Below, one piece after another: positions 18,289 through 27,823 of a stretch of 64,000 bases of DNA (position 1 is its first letter; the number at the start of each line of letters is the position of its first letter). The notes below the pieces were generated by a model that saw only the letters and a program-made list of their open reading frames with translations, was not told where the DNA came from and did not search any database. The translations under genes and the position numbers were made by a program. This stretch comes from an uncultured Bacteroidales bacterium (GTDB lineage: Bacteria > Bacteroidota > Bacteroidia > Bacteroidales > WCHB1-69), in assembly GCA_905233625.1 (NCBI GenBank), contig CAJOFJ010000001.1, positions 186,001-250,000 of the forward strand. Reading direction: 5' to 3'.

Positions 18289-19233
18289 ATGAAAAAAATG
18301 GCAAAAAATATATTCAACATATTGATAATCATTGCTTTGGCAATACCCTACTGTGGATTTTCACAGGTAGTTTCTTCCGATTCTGTGGGAAACAGACAAG
18401 CTATACCCTCACAGACTGTCTCTTCCAACACTACTTCCACAGCTAAAGGTTCAGCAAAAAAAGCAAAGAAAAAAAGTGTAAAGAGTAGTAAAGTTTCCTT
18501 CGAGACCTTCGACATGAACTATGCCAAAGCCCTCAAATATTACCAGAACGGGCAATATCTTTCCGCGGCACGTCTCTTCGAAGAACTATACCCTCTCTCC
18601 ATGGGCACTCCGGTTGCCGACACCTTGTTGTATCTATTCGCTGACTGCTATTACAAAAACAAGGACTACGAGATGGCCGCCTTCCATTTCAAAGACTACG
18701 CCCGCCATTATCCGGGAACGGAAAAAGCCGAGGAAGCCCAGTACATGTGTGTGAAGTCGGTATATGAAATATCGCCCATCTATAGCGTGGACCAGTCATC
18801 TACCCTATATGCCATTGATGAAATGGATTTGTTTATAAAGACATATCCATACAGCAAACATGTAGAAGAATGTAACCAGATGTTGGATGTACTGCGAGAG
18901 AAGTTAGCCAAAAAAGATTTGGAAATCGCCCGTTTGTATTACTATACCGACCATTACCAGGCTGCTCAGATTGCTGTCAAAAATTTCATGAAAGACTATC
19001 CAAGTTCTAAATATGCGCCAGAAGCCGTATATATTTTGGTCAGAAACAACCACGAATACGCCAAGAAAAGCGTAAACAGCAAGAAAAGAGAACGCTATCA
19101 GGCTTGTGTGGACGCCTTTAAAATCATACAAAGCCAGTATCCCAACTGCGGATATTACATGGATGCAAAAAAACTGGCCGACGACGCCCTTCAACAGATT
19201 AATAAAATCAAAAATCAAAATAAAAATCAATGA
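18289..19233 (+). CDS. bamD: Outer membrane assembly protein BamD
   Basis: BamD is the TPR-containing partner of BamA in inserting outer membrane beta-barrels. The product has 314 residues (311 if it starts at 18298). After a hydrophobic signal segment (residues 7-24) and a basic Ser/Lys-rich linker (45-65) come TPR-like repeats: AKALKYYQNGQYLSAARLFEEL, DCYYKNKDYEMAAFHFKDYARHYP, and ARLYYYTDHYQAAQIAVKNFMKDYP. BamD is normally a lipoprotein, but the only Cys near the signal is in IPYCGFSQ, a poor lipobox; cleavage by signal peptidase I at FSQ looks as likely. The gene overlaps rpoZ by four bases (ATGA) and heads the cluster bamD-rpoZ-coaBC-porD-recN, a neighbourhood known from other Bacteroidota, which supports the assignment. 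Confidence 0.88.
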   Translation: MKKMAKNIFNILIIIALAIPYCGFSQVVSSDSVGNRQAIPSQTVSSNTTSTAKGSAKKAKKKSVKSSKVSFETFDMNYAKALKYYQNGQYLSAARLFEELYPLSMGTPVADTLLYLFADCYYKNKDYEMAAFHFKDYARHYPGTEKAEEAQYMCVKSVYEISPIYSVDQSSTLYAIDEMDLFIKTYPYSKHVEECNQMLDVLREKLAKKDLEIARLYYYTDHYQAAQIAVKNFMKDYPSSKYAPEAVYILVRNNHEYAKKSVNSKKRERYQACVDAFKIIQSQYPNCGYYMDAKKLADDALQQINKIKNQNKNQ

Positions 19234-19571
19234 AATCAGCAGATTACAAAAAATTGAAAGTAAATCCCTTCGCCATCACGCGCGACATCGTAAGAATGGA
19301 TGATCAGACTGGCAATATCTACAAGACAGTTGTAGTGCTGTCTAAGAGAGCAAATCAGATAGCCTCCGACTTGAAAGAGGAATTCCATGAAAGATCGCAG
19401 GAATTTGTCAGCGCCACCGACAACCTGGAGGAATTCAACGAAAACCTCGGACAGATTGAGTTGGCCAAGTATTTCGAACAGCTGCCCAAACCGACACTGT
19501 TGGCCATCAACGAATACGAGAACAAACAGATTTACTTCAACGACGTGGATAGTCCGAGATCAAATGACTAA
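19230..19571 (+). CDS. rpoZ: RNA polymerase omega subunit (Bacteroidota type)
   Basis: A 113-residue protein of the Rpb6/omega family; omega helps fold and assemble the beta' subunit. Family features are the N-terminal TRDIVRMDDQTGNIYKTVVVLSKRANQI segment, read here in two parts (residues 17-28 and 29-44), followed by DLKEEF and the C-terminal AKYFEQLPKPTLLAINEYENKQI region. It overlaps bamD by four bases and coaBC by eight, so it is translated within the same transcript. Bacteroidota omega subunits are divergent and are often annotated as hypothetical. Confidence 0.85.
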   Translation: MKSADYKKLKVNPFAITRDIVRMDDQTGNIYKTVVVLSKRANQIASDLKEEFHERSQEFVSATDNLEEFNENLGQIELAKYFEQLPKPTLLAINEYENKQIYFNDVDSPRSND

Positions 19572-20772
19572 TACAAGCCCAAAACATATTGTCATTGGCA
19601 TTACGGGAGGGATAGCGGCATACAAGACGCTATCCCTTATCCGCTTGTTTAAACGCGCTGGTTACGAGGTCAAAGTGGCCGCAACCCAACACGCTTTGGA
19701 GTTTGTGACCCCACTCACAATCGAGACGCTGTCGCAGAACAAACTCTACATGGACATGTTTGATTGTGACCATGAAATCGACGTGCAGCACATCGCATTG
19801 GCAGAATGGGCCGACAGTGTGGTAGTGGCACCTGCCACCGCCAATATCATCGGCAAATTGGCCAACGGCATTGCCGATGACGCCTTGTCCACCTTGTTAT
19901 TGGCCACAAAAAAGCCTGTCTTCATGGCCCCTGCCATGAACTGCAACATGTACGAGCATCCGGCCGTGCAAGCCAATATGCAGACACTTGTGGCAAGAGG
20001 TGTCCGCCTCATTGAGCCGGGCAACGGTTTCCTGGCCTGCGGCACCGAGGGTAAAGGACGTATGGAAGAACCCGAACGCATTTTCGAGACCGTAACCCGC
20101 TACCTCGAAGGCAGCGACACACTCAAAGGCCTCAAAGCTATGGTTTCCGCCGGTCCAACCTACGAACCGATTGACCCCGTGCGCTTCATCGGCAACCACT
20201 CCTCCGGACTGATGGGCTTTGAGCTGGCGGAAGAACTGGCCCGCCAAGGCGCGGATGTGACCCTCGTGAGCGGCCCCACCCACCTCAGCTGCCACAACCC
20301 CGACATTCACCGTGTGGACGTAAAAAGCGCCCAGGAAATGTTCGAACAGTGCATGCACTACGGTCCAAACGCCGATATCATCATCATGGCCGCTGCTGTA
20401 GCCGACTACACCCCGCGTGAAACGGCTCCCCAGAAAATCAAAAAACATGAGGAAGGTCTGCAACTGGAATTGGTCAAAACCAAAGACATTCTTTCCACAT
20501 TGGGTCACCAAAGACGTGAAGGCCAATTGATTACGGGCTTTGCACTGGAAACCGAGAACGAATTGGAAAACGCCAAGGGCAAGCTGCAAAATAAAAACAT
20601 CGATATCATCGTTTTAAATTCTATGAATAACCCCAAAGCCGGCTTCAACAAGCCCACCAACCAAGTGACGATGATTGACCGGGATGGACAAATGATTCAG
20701 GGAGAGGCCAAGAGCAAAGCAGAAGTCGCTAAGGAAATTATTCAGTTTATTATCAGCAAATTAAACAAATAA
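19564..20772 (+). CDS. coaBC: Bifunctional phosphopantothenoylcysteine decarboxylase/synthetase
   Basis: CoaBC makes 4'-phosphopantetheine for coenzyme A: CoaB couples 4'-phosphopantothenate to cysteine and CoaC decarboxylates the product using FMN. The 402-residue protein starts at the ATG at 19564, inside the end of rpoZ; the open frame extends upstream but without homology. The flavoprotein half (1-185) has GITGGIAAYKT near 11-21, MAPAMNCNMYEHP and the active-site Cys159 in LACGTEGKGRM. The CoaB half begins at SAGPTYEPIDPVRFI (about 196) and contains NHSSGLMG and AAAVADY. The length is normal for the fused enzyme. It ends 3 bases before porD. Confidence 0.95.
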   Translation: MTNTSPKHIVIGITGGIAAYKTLSLIRLFKRAGYEVKVAATQHALEFVTPLTIETLSQNKLYMDMFDCDHEIDVQHIALAEWADSVVVAPATANIIGKLANGIADDALSTLLLATKKPVFMAPAMNCNMYEHPAVQANMQTLVARGVRLIEPGNGFLACGTEGKGRMEEPERIFETVTRYLEGSDTLKGLKAMVSAGPTYEPIDPVRFIGNHSSGLMGFELAEELARQGADVTLVSGPTHLSCHNPDIHRVDVKSAQEMFEQCMHYGPNADIIIMAAAVADYTPRETAPQKIKKHEEGLQLELVKTKDILSTLGHQRREGQLITGFALETENELENAKGKLQNKNIDIIVLNSMNNPKAGFNKPTNQVTMIDRDGQMIQGEAKSKAEVAKEIIQFIISKLNK

Positions 20773-20775
20773 AAT

Positions 20776-21681
20776 ATGAAACGTTTATTGGTTTTATTCT
20801 TTCTGGTCATCATCTGCACAGGTCTGTCCGCCCAAGACTTTCAATGCCAGGTGTCCATCAACTCCTCGAAAATCAGCGGTTCCAACCGCGAGCGTTACAA
20901 TGCACTGCAACAGGAGTTGTACAAATTTGTCAATGACAGAAAATGGTGCCAATACACCCTCAAGACCAATGAGCGCATTGAATGCGGCTTGATGATTAAT
21001 CTGACCGAAGTGTCAGGCGACGTGCTCAAGGGCACCATGACCGTACAGCTGCATCGTCCCGTATACAAAACCAACTACAAAACCACAGTTCTGAACTTCC
21101 AAGACAAGAAAATACAATTCACTTACGACGAAGGTCAACCGCTGGAATATGACCCCAGCCTCAACCTCAACCAACTCACTTCGCTCATCGCTTATTACCT
21201 GAACTTGTTCCTGGGACTTGACTTCGATACCTTCTCGATGAATGGCGGCTCCCCTTATTTCAACAACTGCCAGAATATTGTGAATCTTTGCCAGAGTGCA
21301 GCCGAACCGGGATGGCAAACGTTTGAATCGGGTCAGAACAACCGCTATTGGCTCATTGAGAACCTCACCAATGGCAGCTATAGCAAAATCCACGACTTTC
21401 TATACCAGTACCACCGTTTGGGGTTGGATGCCATGGTGGACAATCCCGACGCAGGCAGAGCGGTCATTTTCGAAGCACTCAAAACCCTGCAGCAGGTAGC
21501 TCGTCAAAAATCAAACTTGGTGATTGTGCAGTACATGGTTGCTGCCAAATCAGACGAAATCATCAATATTTTCAAAGAAGGTCTGGCCAACGAGAAAACC
21601 CAGGTAGTCAACATCATGAAACAGCTGGATCCCGCCAATTCCTCCAAATACGAGGCCATAACGGCCAGTACCAACAAATAG
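20776..21681 (+). CDS. porD: DUF4835 protein, PorD-like T9SS component
   Basis: A 301-residue exported protein with a signal peptide of about 19 residues (GLSAQ). It matches the DUF4835 family, whose members are linked to type IX secretion as PorD, although their mechanism is poorly known. Supporting features are the opening FQCQVSINSSKISGSNRERYNALQQEL (cited here only as family-typical), LTSLIAYYLNLFLGLDFDTFS in the middle and GWQTFESGQNNRYWLIENL. Position between coaBC and recN is the usual one for this family in Bacteroidota. The presence of three T9SS clients in this window agrees with an active secretion system. Confidence 0.85.
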   Translation: MKRLLVLFFLVIICTGLSAQDFQCQVSINSSKISGSNRERYNALQQELYKFVNDRKWCQYTLKTNERIECGLMINLTEVSGDVLKGTMTVQLHRPVYKTNYKTTVLNFQDKKIQFTYDEGQPLEYDPSLNLNQLTSLIAYYLNLFLGLDFDTFSMNGGSPYFNNCQNIVNLCQSAAEPGWQTFESGQNNRYWLIENLTNGSYSKIHDFLYQYHRLGLDAMVDNPDAGRAVIFEALKTLQQVARQKSNLVIVQYMVAAKSDEIINIFKEGLANEKTQVVNIMKQLDPANSSKYEAITASTNK

Positions 21682-21694
21682 ACAATTCCTACAC

Positions 21695-23359
21695 ATGCTA
21701 CAAGCCCTGCAGATAGAGAATTACGCGATTATCCGTTCCCTCAAAATCAATTTTGACAAGGGCTTTACTGTTATCACCGGAGAAACCGGAGCAGGCAAAT
21801 CCATCATCATCGGTGCCCTTTCGCTGATTTTGGGCAAACGCGCCGACACTTCCGTTTTGCATGACAAAAACCGCAAATGCTTTATTGAAGGCACTTTTGA
21901 CCTGTCAAAACTGAAACTACAGGATTTCTTCCAGCAACACGACCTTGATTATCAAAATATTACATACATCCGAAGGGAAGTAACCGAAAACGGAAAGTCC
22001 CGAGCATTTGTCAATGACACACCCGTCAACCTGACCGTCTTGAAAGAGCTTGCCGAGACACTGGTGGACATTCACTCTCAGCACAACAACTTATTGGTCA
22101 ACAACGGCAATTTCAGAATAGACCTGCTGGACCAATATGCGCAAAATGCCACGCTTTTAAGCCAATATAAAGCACTTTTCTCAGCCTATAAAAAAACTGA
22201 AAAACGTCTTGAAGAGCTGAAAGCCACACAACAACAGCAGGTTCAGGAACAGAACTACCTGACCTATATTGTGCAAGAACTCACTGATGCCCAATTGAAG
22301 AATGGCGAGCAAGAAGCCCTTGAGCAACAGATAGCCCTGCTCACCCATGCCGAAACCATCAAAACCAAACTATACCAAAGCATCCAACTACTAGAGGAGG
22401 AAGAGGAAGATAATATACTGCATCGCTTGCAAATCATACAGGATAATTGCCACAGCATCAGCACATACGACAAAGATCTCGAAGAACTGAGCCAACGCAT
22501 TGACAGCAGTCTTTTGGAACTGAAGGACATTGCCCGGGAGCTAAGGCAGAAAGAAAACCGCATTGAGGTAAACCCGCAGGAATTGGAGCGCCTGAATGAA
22601 CGTATGGATTTGCTGCTGAATCTGGAGCACAAACATCATGTGGACAGCAACGAAGAACTGATTTCACTCTTGTCCGTTTCGGAAGAAAAGTTGCAGTCAA
22701 TGAGCGCCAACAACGAAGAGTTGGAGCAATGCCGCCAGCAATGCGAGGAACTTTTGGCTCACACCATGGAAGCGGCCCAAGCACTATCGGATTCCCGTCG
22801 GCAAAGCATCAGCCGTTTCGAAGAAGAAATGAAAAGCAAGCTGCAGCTGTTAGGGATGGAGCACGGCAACTTCAAGATTGAACTCACCCAACAGAGTCAT
22901 GCTGGTCCCAACGGAATTGACACGGTGCAGTTCCTATTTTCCGCCAACCGGGGCAGCGAATTGCAAGAAATCGAAAAAGCCGCTTCTGGCGGCGAAATCT
23001 CCCGACTGATGCTGGCCCTTAAGAGCATTATCAATGATAACAGTCTGCTGCCGACCGTCATTTTCGACGAGATTGACTCTGGCATTTCAGGTGAAGTGGC
23101 CGGCAAGGTAGCCAGCCTCATGCAGGAGCTGTCTAGCAAACACCAACTGATTGTCATCACCCACCTGCCCCAGATTGCCGCCAAAGGCAAACTACACTAT
23201 TTTGTATTTAAAAACGTATCCGAAGATAAAACCTTTACACAAATCAAAAGTCTGAATGAGGATGAGAGCATTCGTGAAATCGCCACGATGATCAGTGGCG
23301 ACCACATTAGTGATGCCGCCCTCAAGACAGCAAAAGAACTGAAAAACAAATTATTATGA
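21695..23359 (+). CDS. recN: DNA repair ATPase RecN
   Basis: RecN is an SMC-like ATPase acting early in double-strand break repair. The 554-residue protein has the Walker A motif GETGAGKS at 29-36, a long central region of coiled coil (about 155-390, with a charged EEEEED stretch near 230), the ABC signature ASGGEISR near 428-435 and Walker B IFDEIDSGISG near 455. The length equals the family norm. It starts 13 bases after porD and its TGA overlaps the next gene's ATG (ATGA), so both are read from one transcript. Confidence 0.96.
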   Translation: MLQALQIENYAIIRSLKINFDKGFTVITGETGAGKSIIIGALSLILGKRADTSVLHDKNRKCFIEGTFDLSKLKLQDFFQQHDLDYQNITYIRREVTENGKSRAFVNDTPVNLTVLKELAETLVDIHSQHNNLLVNNGNFRIDLLDQYAQNATLLSQYKALFSAYKKTEKRLEELKATQQQQVQEQNYLTYIVQELTDAQLKNGEQEALEQQIALLTHAETIKTKLYQSIQLLEEEEEDNILHRLQIIQDNCHSISTYDKDLEELSQRIDSSLLELKDIARELRQKENRIEVNPQELERLNERMDLLLNLEHKHHVDSNEELISLLSVSEEKLQSMSANNEELEQCRQQCEELLAHTMEAAQALSDSRRQSISRFEEEMKSKLQLLGMEHGNFKIELTQQSHAGPNGIDTVQFLFSANRGSELQEIEKAASGGEISRLMLALKSIINDNSLLPTVIFDEIDSGISGEVAGKVASLMQELSSKHQLIVITHLPQIAAKGKLHYFVFKNVSEDKTFTQIKSLNEDESIREIATMISGDHISDAALKTAKELKNKLL

Positions 23360-23985
23360 AAAAAATCCTAATTACCATTATATGTCTGGGCTGTTTGCTC
23401 AGTTCTTTCGCCCAAGAAAAAGAAAAATTCCACGACCGCAAAGACAGCAAATTTGTCTTCATGACCACCATTGGAGCTGCTGGCGGCGCCGGAAAAATCA
23501 TTATCCCCAACCGCCAGATTCCGAATCGTTTGTTCGCCATTCAGATCAACCAATTGTTAGCCTACCAATTCAATCCCAACTTTTTCATGGGAGTGAACCT
23601 GGGTATTGATTTCTGGCAATACACCGCTTTTATTCCGTTGACCTTCAACCTCAGCGTCAACTTCACCAAAACCCGAATCAGTCCCCATTGGTATGCCAAC
23701 ATGGGTTATTCTTTCAAGTGGTACATGAATCAAAAGCCGGAATTGACCACCAAAGTGATACAGGGTGCCAAAGCCGGACCCGTAGTGGAAACCGGCCTTG
23801 GAGTCAACATTCGCGTCAACGAGAAAGTATCCCTGTTGATATTAGCCACTTACAAAATGCAACATTCCAGCATCAAATACAGTGTGCAATATCCCGACGA
23901 ACCTGACAACTCTGAATATTTCACCAATGAGGAAAAAAATAAACACTACCATTTCGGCGGAGTAAAATTCGGAATTTTATATTAG
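23356..23985 (+). CDS. Predicted outer membrane beta-barrel protein
   Basis: A 209-residue protein of unknown function with a clear signal peptide (1-19, ending SSFAQ). The rest has alternating hydrophobic strands (FFMGVNLGIDFWQ, FIPLTFNLSVNF, SPHWYANMGYSFKW, GLGVNIRV) and a C-terminal strand, HFGGVKFGILY, typical of small eight-stranded outer membrane barrels. It overlaps recN by four bases. It is not specific enough to assign to a named family. The next gene, a C25 protease, starts 53 bases on without a visible promoter box and may be co-transcribed. Confidence 0.75.
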   Translation: MKKILITIICLGCLLSSFAQEKEKFHDRKDSKFVFMTTIGAAGGAGKIIIPNRQIPNRLFAIQINQLLAYQFNPNFFMGVNLGIDFWQYTAFIPLTFNLSVNFTKTRISPHWYANMGYSFKWYMNQKPELTTKVIQGAKAGPVVETGLGVNIRVNEKVSLLILATYKMQHSSIKYSVQYPDEPDNSEYFTNEEKNKHYHFGGVKFGILY

Positions 23986-24038
23986 GAATTCATCAATCCA
24001 GCAAAATAACAAAACAATATAAATATAATCAATATTCT

Positions 24039-27000
24039 ATGAAAAAGTCTTTCTTTCTGATTTGCTTTGTGAGTCTGTTGTTCAGTAACTTCATCATGGC
24101 TCAACATTCCAACTACCACCGCATAGCGGACAACAATTATACCAATATAAAAATAGAATATATTACCGATGTTCAGAACCTGCAAGTGACGAAAATCGAG
24201 ACCGAACAAGGCTATTATAGTCAGATTTCGTACGAAGGAATGACTCCCATGCAGGAAGCTGGCCAGCCCGCCCTGCCTATCATTACCAACCTGTTGGAAA
24301 TCCCCTTATGCGAGGGTATGGAAGTGAATGTGGTGAGCAGCACTTACGAAGTGTATAACCTCGCTGAACTCGGCATCATTTATCCCATTATGCCGACACA
24401 GCCCAGTCATCCCAAATCTGAGGACGGACCATTTCCTTTTGTGATTAATGAAGCTACGTACGCCAACAACAGTTTCTATGGAATGCCTCTGGCCCAAGCC
24501 GAAAAAGCGGGTATTCTCCGCAACATCTGCTTAGGTAGACTGACCATAGCTCCCTTTGAATACAATCCCGTCACCAATGAGCTCAGAGTTTGCACACATC
24601 TCGATGTGGAAGTCAGCTTTGTGAATGCCAATATTCCCCAGACCATGGAGATGAAAGCCAAACACGGCAACGGACTTTTCGACGGTCAACACTGTGGTGT
24701 CATCAACCCCATGAACACTCCTGGCTTCAGAGACGAAATCGACAATGCTCCGATTAAATATCTGATTGTGGCTCACTCCATGTTCAGAAACAATGAAAAC
24801 CTGACCAGTTTTATCAACTGGAAAAAACGTATCGGTTACCTGGTGGAAATCGCTTATACCGACGACACCAATGTGGGCACTACCACCAACAGCATCAGGA
24901 ATTTCATCAAGGCAAAATATGACAATGCCACTGCGGAGAACCCCGCCCCCACTTTTTTGCTGATAGTGGGTGACAAAGAGCAGATTCCCGCTTTCACAGG
25001 TGTTTCCGAGACCGACCATATTACCGACTTATACTATGCCACTTGGACCACCGGCGACAATATCCCCGACTGCTATTATGGCCGTTTTTCCGCTCAGACC
25101 GTCAGTCAGTTAACTCCGCAGATCGACAAAACCCTGATGTATGAACAATATACTATGCCAGATCCAAGCTATTTGGATGATGCCGTATTAGTAGCTGGCA
25201 CAGACGCCAATTATGGGCCTACCCATGCTAACGGACAAATAAACTATGCTGCCAACAACTATGTCAATACCGCTAACGGCTACACTACAGTACACACGCA
25301 CTTGTACAACTGCAGCAGCCAAGCTGCCACAATCCGTGCTGAAATCGGCGCAGGTGTCGGCTGGGCCAACTATACCGCCCACTGCTCCTACCAAGGCTGG
25401 GCAGACCCCACATTCGAGAACAACCATGTTAACTCCATGAGCAATGCCGACAAATACGGCTTTATGGTTGGAAACTGCTGTGAATCAGGAAGATTTGAAC
25501 AAACTTGTTTTGGCGAAACCCTTCTCCGTGCCACTAGAAAAGGTGCAGTGATATATCTTGGAGCCTCTAACAGCACCTACTGGGATGAAGACTATTACTG
25601 GGCTGTAGGACTGCGCAGCAGTATCACGGCCAATCCAACCTATGCTGCCTCAAACTTAGGATTTTACGACCGTCTTTTCCACACCCACAACGAAGCACAT
25701 AGCCAGTGGTATGTGACTGCTGGCGGCATCAACATGGCAGGCAACCTTGCTGTTGAATCTTCCTCCTCCTCAAGAAAACTATATTATTGGGAAATTTACC
25801 ATGTCTTTGGCGATCCTTCCCTTAAGCCCTATATGTCTGAACCATCCGTAATGAACCTTAGCATTCCCAGCAACAGCTCCATTGCGCTATCCTCCTTGGA
25901 CATCACAGCTGTACCATACGCCTACGTGGTGCTGACACAAAACAATGAACTGATAGCCGCTACCTTTGCTGATGGCACTGGCGCCGCCAGCCTTACTTTG
26001 CCCGCCGGTATGATTCCCGGTGACTACGAATTAGCGATTTCCGCTCAAAATTACGTACAATATTTCCAAACTATCAATTTTGCATCTCCCGATGCCTTTT
26101 ATGCGATCAGTAGTGTTGAGCTGAACAACAGCAGCAGCAGCATCCACAACAATGAGGACAACAATTGGAATCTAAGTATTTCCAATGCAAGCCAGATTAG
26201 TGGCAATGATGTTTGGGTCAAGGTTATACCCGTTACCCCCAACATATACTTTTCTGTTGACTCGGTATATATCGGCAGTATGGCAGGCGGTCAGGAAATA
26301 AACCTCAGCAATGCCTTTACCTCCAGAACGATTGCATCCCTCAACAATAACGAATTGATTTCATTAAGATTGGTCACTTACTCAAGCGTTGACAGTTTCG
26401 TACGTAACTATAATTTCTACGCTGCCGCCCCAGCTCTGACTGTCACACGTGTCAATGTACTCAACAGTAACAATACTCTTGGTGGCATCAATCCCGGTGA
26501 GAGTGGCACCATCTCCTTCGTGGTAAGCAACCTTGGTGCCAATGACATCAATAACCTCACTGCCACATTAGTATCCCACCACAATGATGTGACCGTAAAT
26601 ACCGGCAGTACCAGTGTGGCACAGATTACGGCTAATGGAACAGTCACCGTTAACTTTAACGTTAGCCTTGCAGCACAAGCCAACGTCAACGGCAGCTATC
26701 CACTTTTGTTCACCATCAATAACGAAGAATATATGGTTAATATGCCCTACTCGCTCTCGTACTACAAAGAAATGGAAGACTTTGAAAGTGGCGACTTCAG
26801 TGCCTTTAACTGGACCCAGGGCAACAATCCTTGGGAAATCACCCAAAGTGATGTATACGAGGGAACCTATTGTGCCCGCAGCAAAACCGGCCTCAGTAAC
26901 TCCAGCAGCTCAGAACTCTCCATCACCCTCAATGTCAGCCAGGCAGGAACCATTTCTTATTACCGAAAAATATCGTCAGAAACCAACTGGGACAAATTCA

Positions 27001-27818
27001 CCTTCTCTATCGATGGCTCTGTAAAGGAAACACTCAGTGGCGATCAAGATTGGGAACAAGTCTCATTTAATGTTTCAGCTGGCAATCATACCTTCTTATT
27101 CAAATATACCAAAGACCAAAGTGTTTCAAGCGGTAGCGACTGCGCATGGATTGACAATATTGTCCTGCCCATACCTAGACAAAACATGAACCCGACCTCT
27201 CCCTTGCTGACCATAGACCATTACGACATTGAAGGCAGCTATGCCGGCAACATCATCCTCGGCAATGAAGAACCCACTATCAAGGTTATGTTCAAAAATG
27301 AAGGCAGTACAGCTGCCTCCAATATAGAAGCCACCCTCAGTACTGAAAGCAATGGTGTCAACATCAACAATAACAGCGGCAGTGATATGATCAGCTATGC
27401 CTCTATGGCCGTCAATTCCTCCAAGACAGCATCTTACGACATCAGTTTTGTCAACGGGATGCCTGAAATCCAAAATATTCTTTTCAACTTCACACTAAGC
27501 TGCGGCGGTACCAGCACCTCCTGCCCCATTTTACTCACCAGTATCAATATCTACGACCCCTCTTCCATTAATGGACACCATGTCAGCTCGCTGCTTGTTT
27601 ATCCTAATCCCAGTAGCGATTACATCAATATCCAAAGCAATACTGTCATTAATGAGATTGAGGTTATTGACATGACTGGCCGTTGTGTAAGACATGCCAT
27701 TAACGTAAACAGCAACACATACAGTCTGAATGTCAGCAGCTTATCCTCTGCAATTTATTTTGTAAGAGTAAAAGACGAAAACAAACAGACTTTGATCAGC
27801 AAAATCATCAAAAAATAA
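24039..27818 (+). CDS. Gingipain-like C25 cysteine protease, T9SS cargo
   Basis: A 1,259-residue secreted protease. The signal peptide is residues 1-21 (NFIMAQ). Residues about 30-220 correspond to the C25 propeptide, and the caspase-like catalytic domain covers about 238-600. By comparison with RgpB/Kgp, the catalytic His is 448 (ANYTAHCSYQGW) and the Cys is 481 (MVGNCCESGRF). An Ig-like domain follows (605-680), then CARDB-like modules (700-900), a cleaved-adhesin/MAM-type jelly roll (about 910-1050, EDFESGDFSAFNW ... AWIDNIVLP), another CARDB-like region and a T9SS sorting domain in the last 70 residues (LLVYPNPSSDY ... IYFVRVKDE). The sorting domain argues that this is a T9SS cargo, not the sortase PorU. 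Substrate specificity (Arg or Lys) cannot be read from the sequence. Confidence 0.93.
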   Translation: MKKSFFLICFVSLLFSNFIMAQHSNYHRIADNNYTNIKIEYITDVQNLQVTKIETEQGYYSQISYEGMTPMQEAGQPALPIITNLLEIPLCEGMEVNVVSSTYEVYNLAELGIIYPIMPTQPSHPKSEDGPFPFVINEATYANNSFYGMPLAQAEKAGILRNICLGRLTIAPFEYNPVTNELRVCTHLDVEVSFVNANIPQTMEMKAKHGNGLFDGQHCGVINPMNTPGFRDEIDNAPIKYLIVAHSMFRNNENLTSFINWKKRIGYLVEIAYTDDTNVGTTTNSIRNFIKAKYDNATAENPAPTFLLIVGDKEQIPAFTGVSETDHITDLYYATWTTGDNIPDCYYGRFSAQTVSQLTPQIDKTLMYEQYTMPDPSYLDDAVLVAGTDANYGPTHANGQINYAANNYVNTANGYTTVHTHLYNCSSQAATIRAEIGAGVGWANYTAHCSYQGWADPTFENNHVNSMSNADKYGFMVGNCCESGRFEQTCFGETLLRATRKGAVIYLGASNSTYWDEDYYWAVGLRSSITANPTYAASNLGFYDRLFHTHNEAHSQWYVTAGGINMAGNLAVESSSSSRKLYYWEIYHVFGDPSLKPYMSEPSVMNLSIPSNSSIALSSLDITAVPYAYVVLTQNNELIAATFADGTGAASLTLPAGMIPGDYELAISAQNYVQYFQTINFASPDAFYAISSVELNNSSSSIHNNEDNNWNLSISNASQISGNDVWVKVIPVTPNIYFSVDSVYIGSMAGGQEINLSNAFTSRTIASLNNNELISLRLVTYSSVDSFVRNYNFYAAAPALTVTRVNVLNSNNTLGGINPGESGTISFVVSNLGANDINNLTATLVSHHNDVTVNTGSTSVAQITANGTVTVNFNVSLAAQANVNGSYPLLFTINNEEYMVNMPYSLSYYKEMEDFESGDFSAFNWTQGNNPWEITQSDVYEGTYCARSKTGLSNSSSSELSITLNVSQAGTISYYRKISSETNWDKFTFSIDGSVKETLSGDQDWEQVSFNVSAGNHTFLFKYTKDQSVSSGSDCAWIDNIVLPIPRQNMNPTSPLLTIDHYDIEGSYAGNIILGNEEPTIKVMFKNEGSTAASNIEATLSTESNGVNINNNSGSDMISYASMAVNSSKTASYDISFVNGMPEIQNILFNFTLSCGGTSTSCPILLTSINIYDPSSINGHHVSSLLVYPNPSSDYINIQSNTVINEIEVIDMTGRCVRHAINVNSNTYSLNVSSLSSAIYFVRVKDENKQTLISKIIKK

Positions 27819-27823
27819 ACGAT

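Noticed and set aside
24039..27818. Identification of the C25 protease as the T9SS sortase PorU
   Set aside because: PorU lacks the C-terminal sorting domain and cleaved-adhesin-like module that this protein has.
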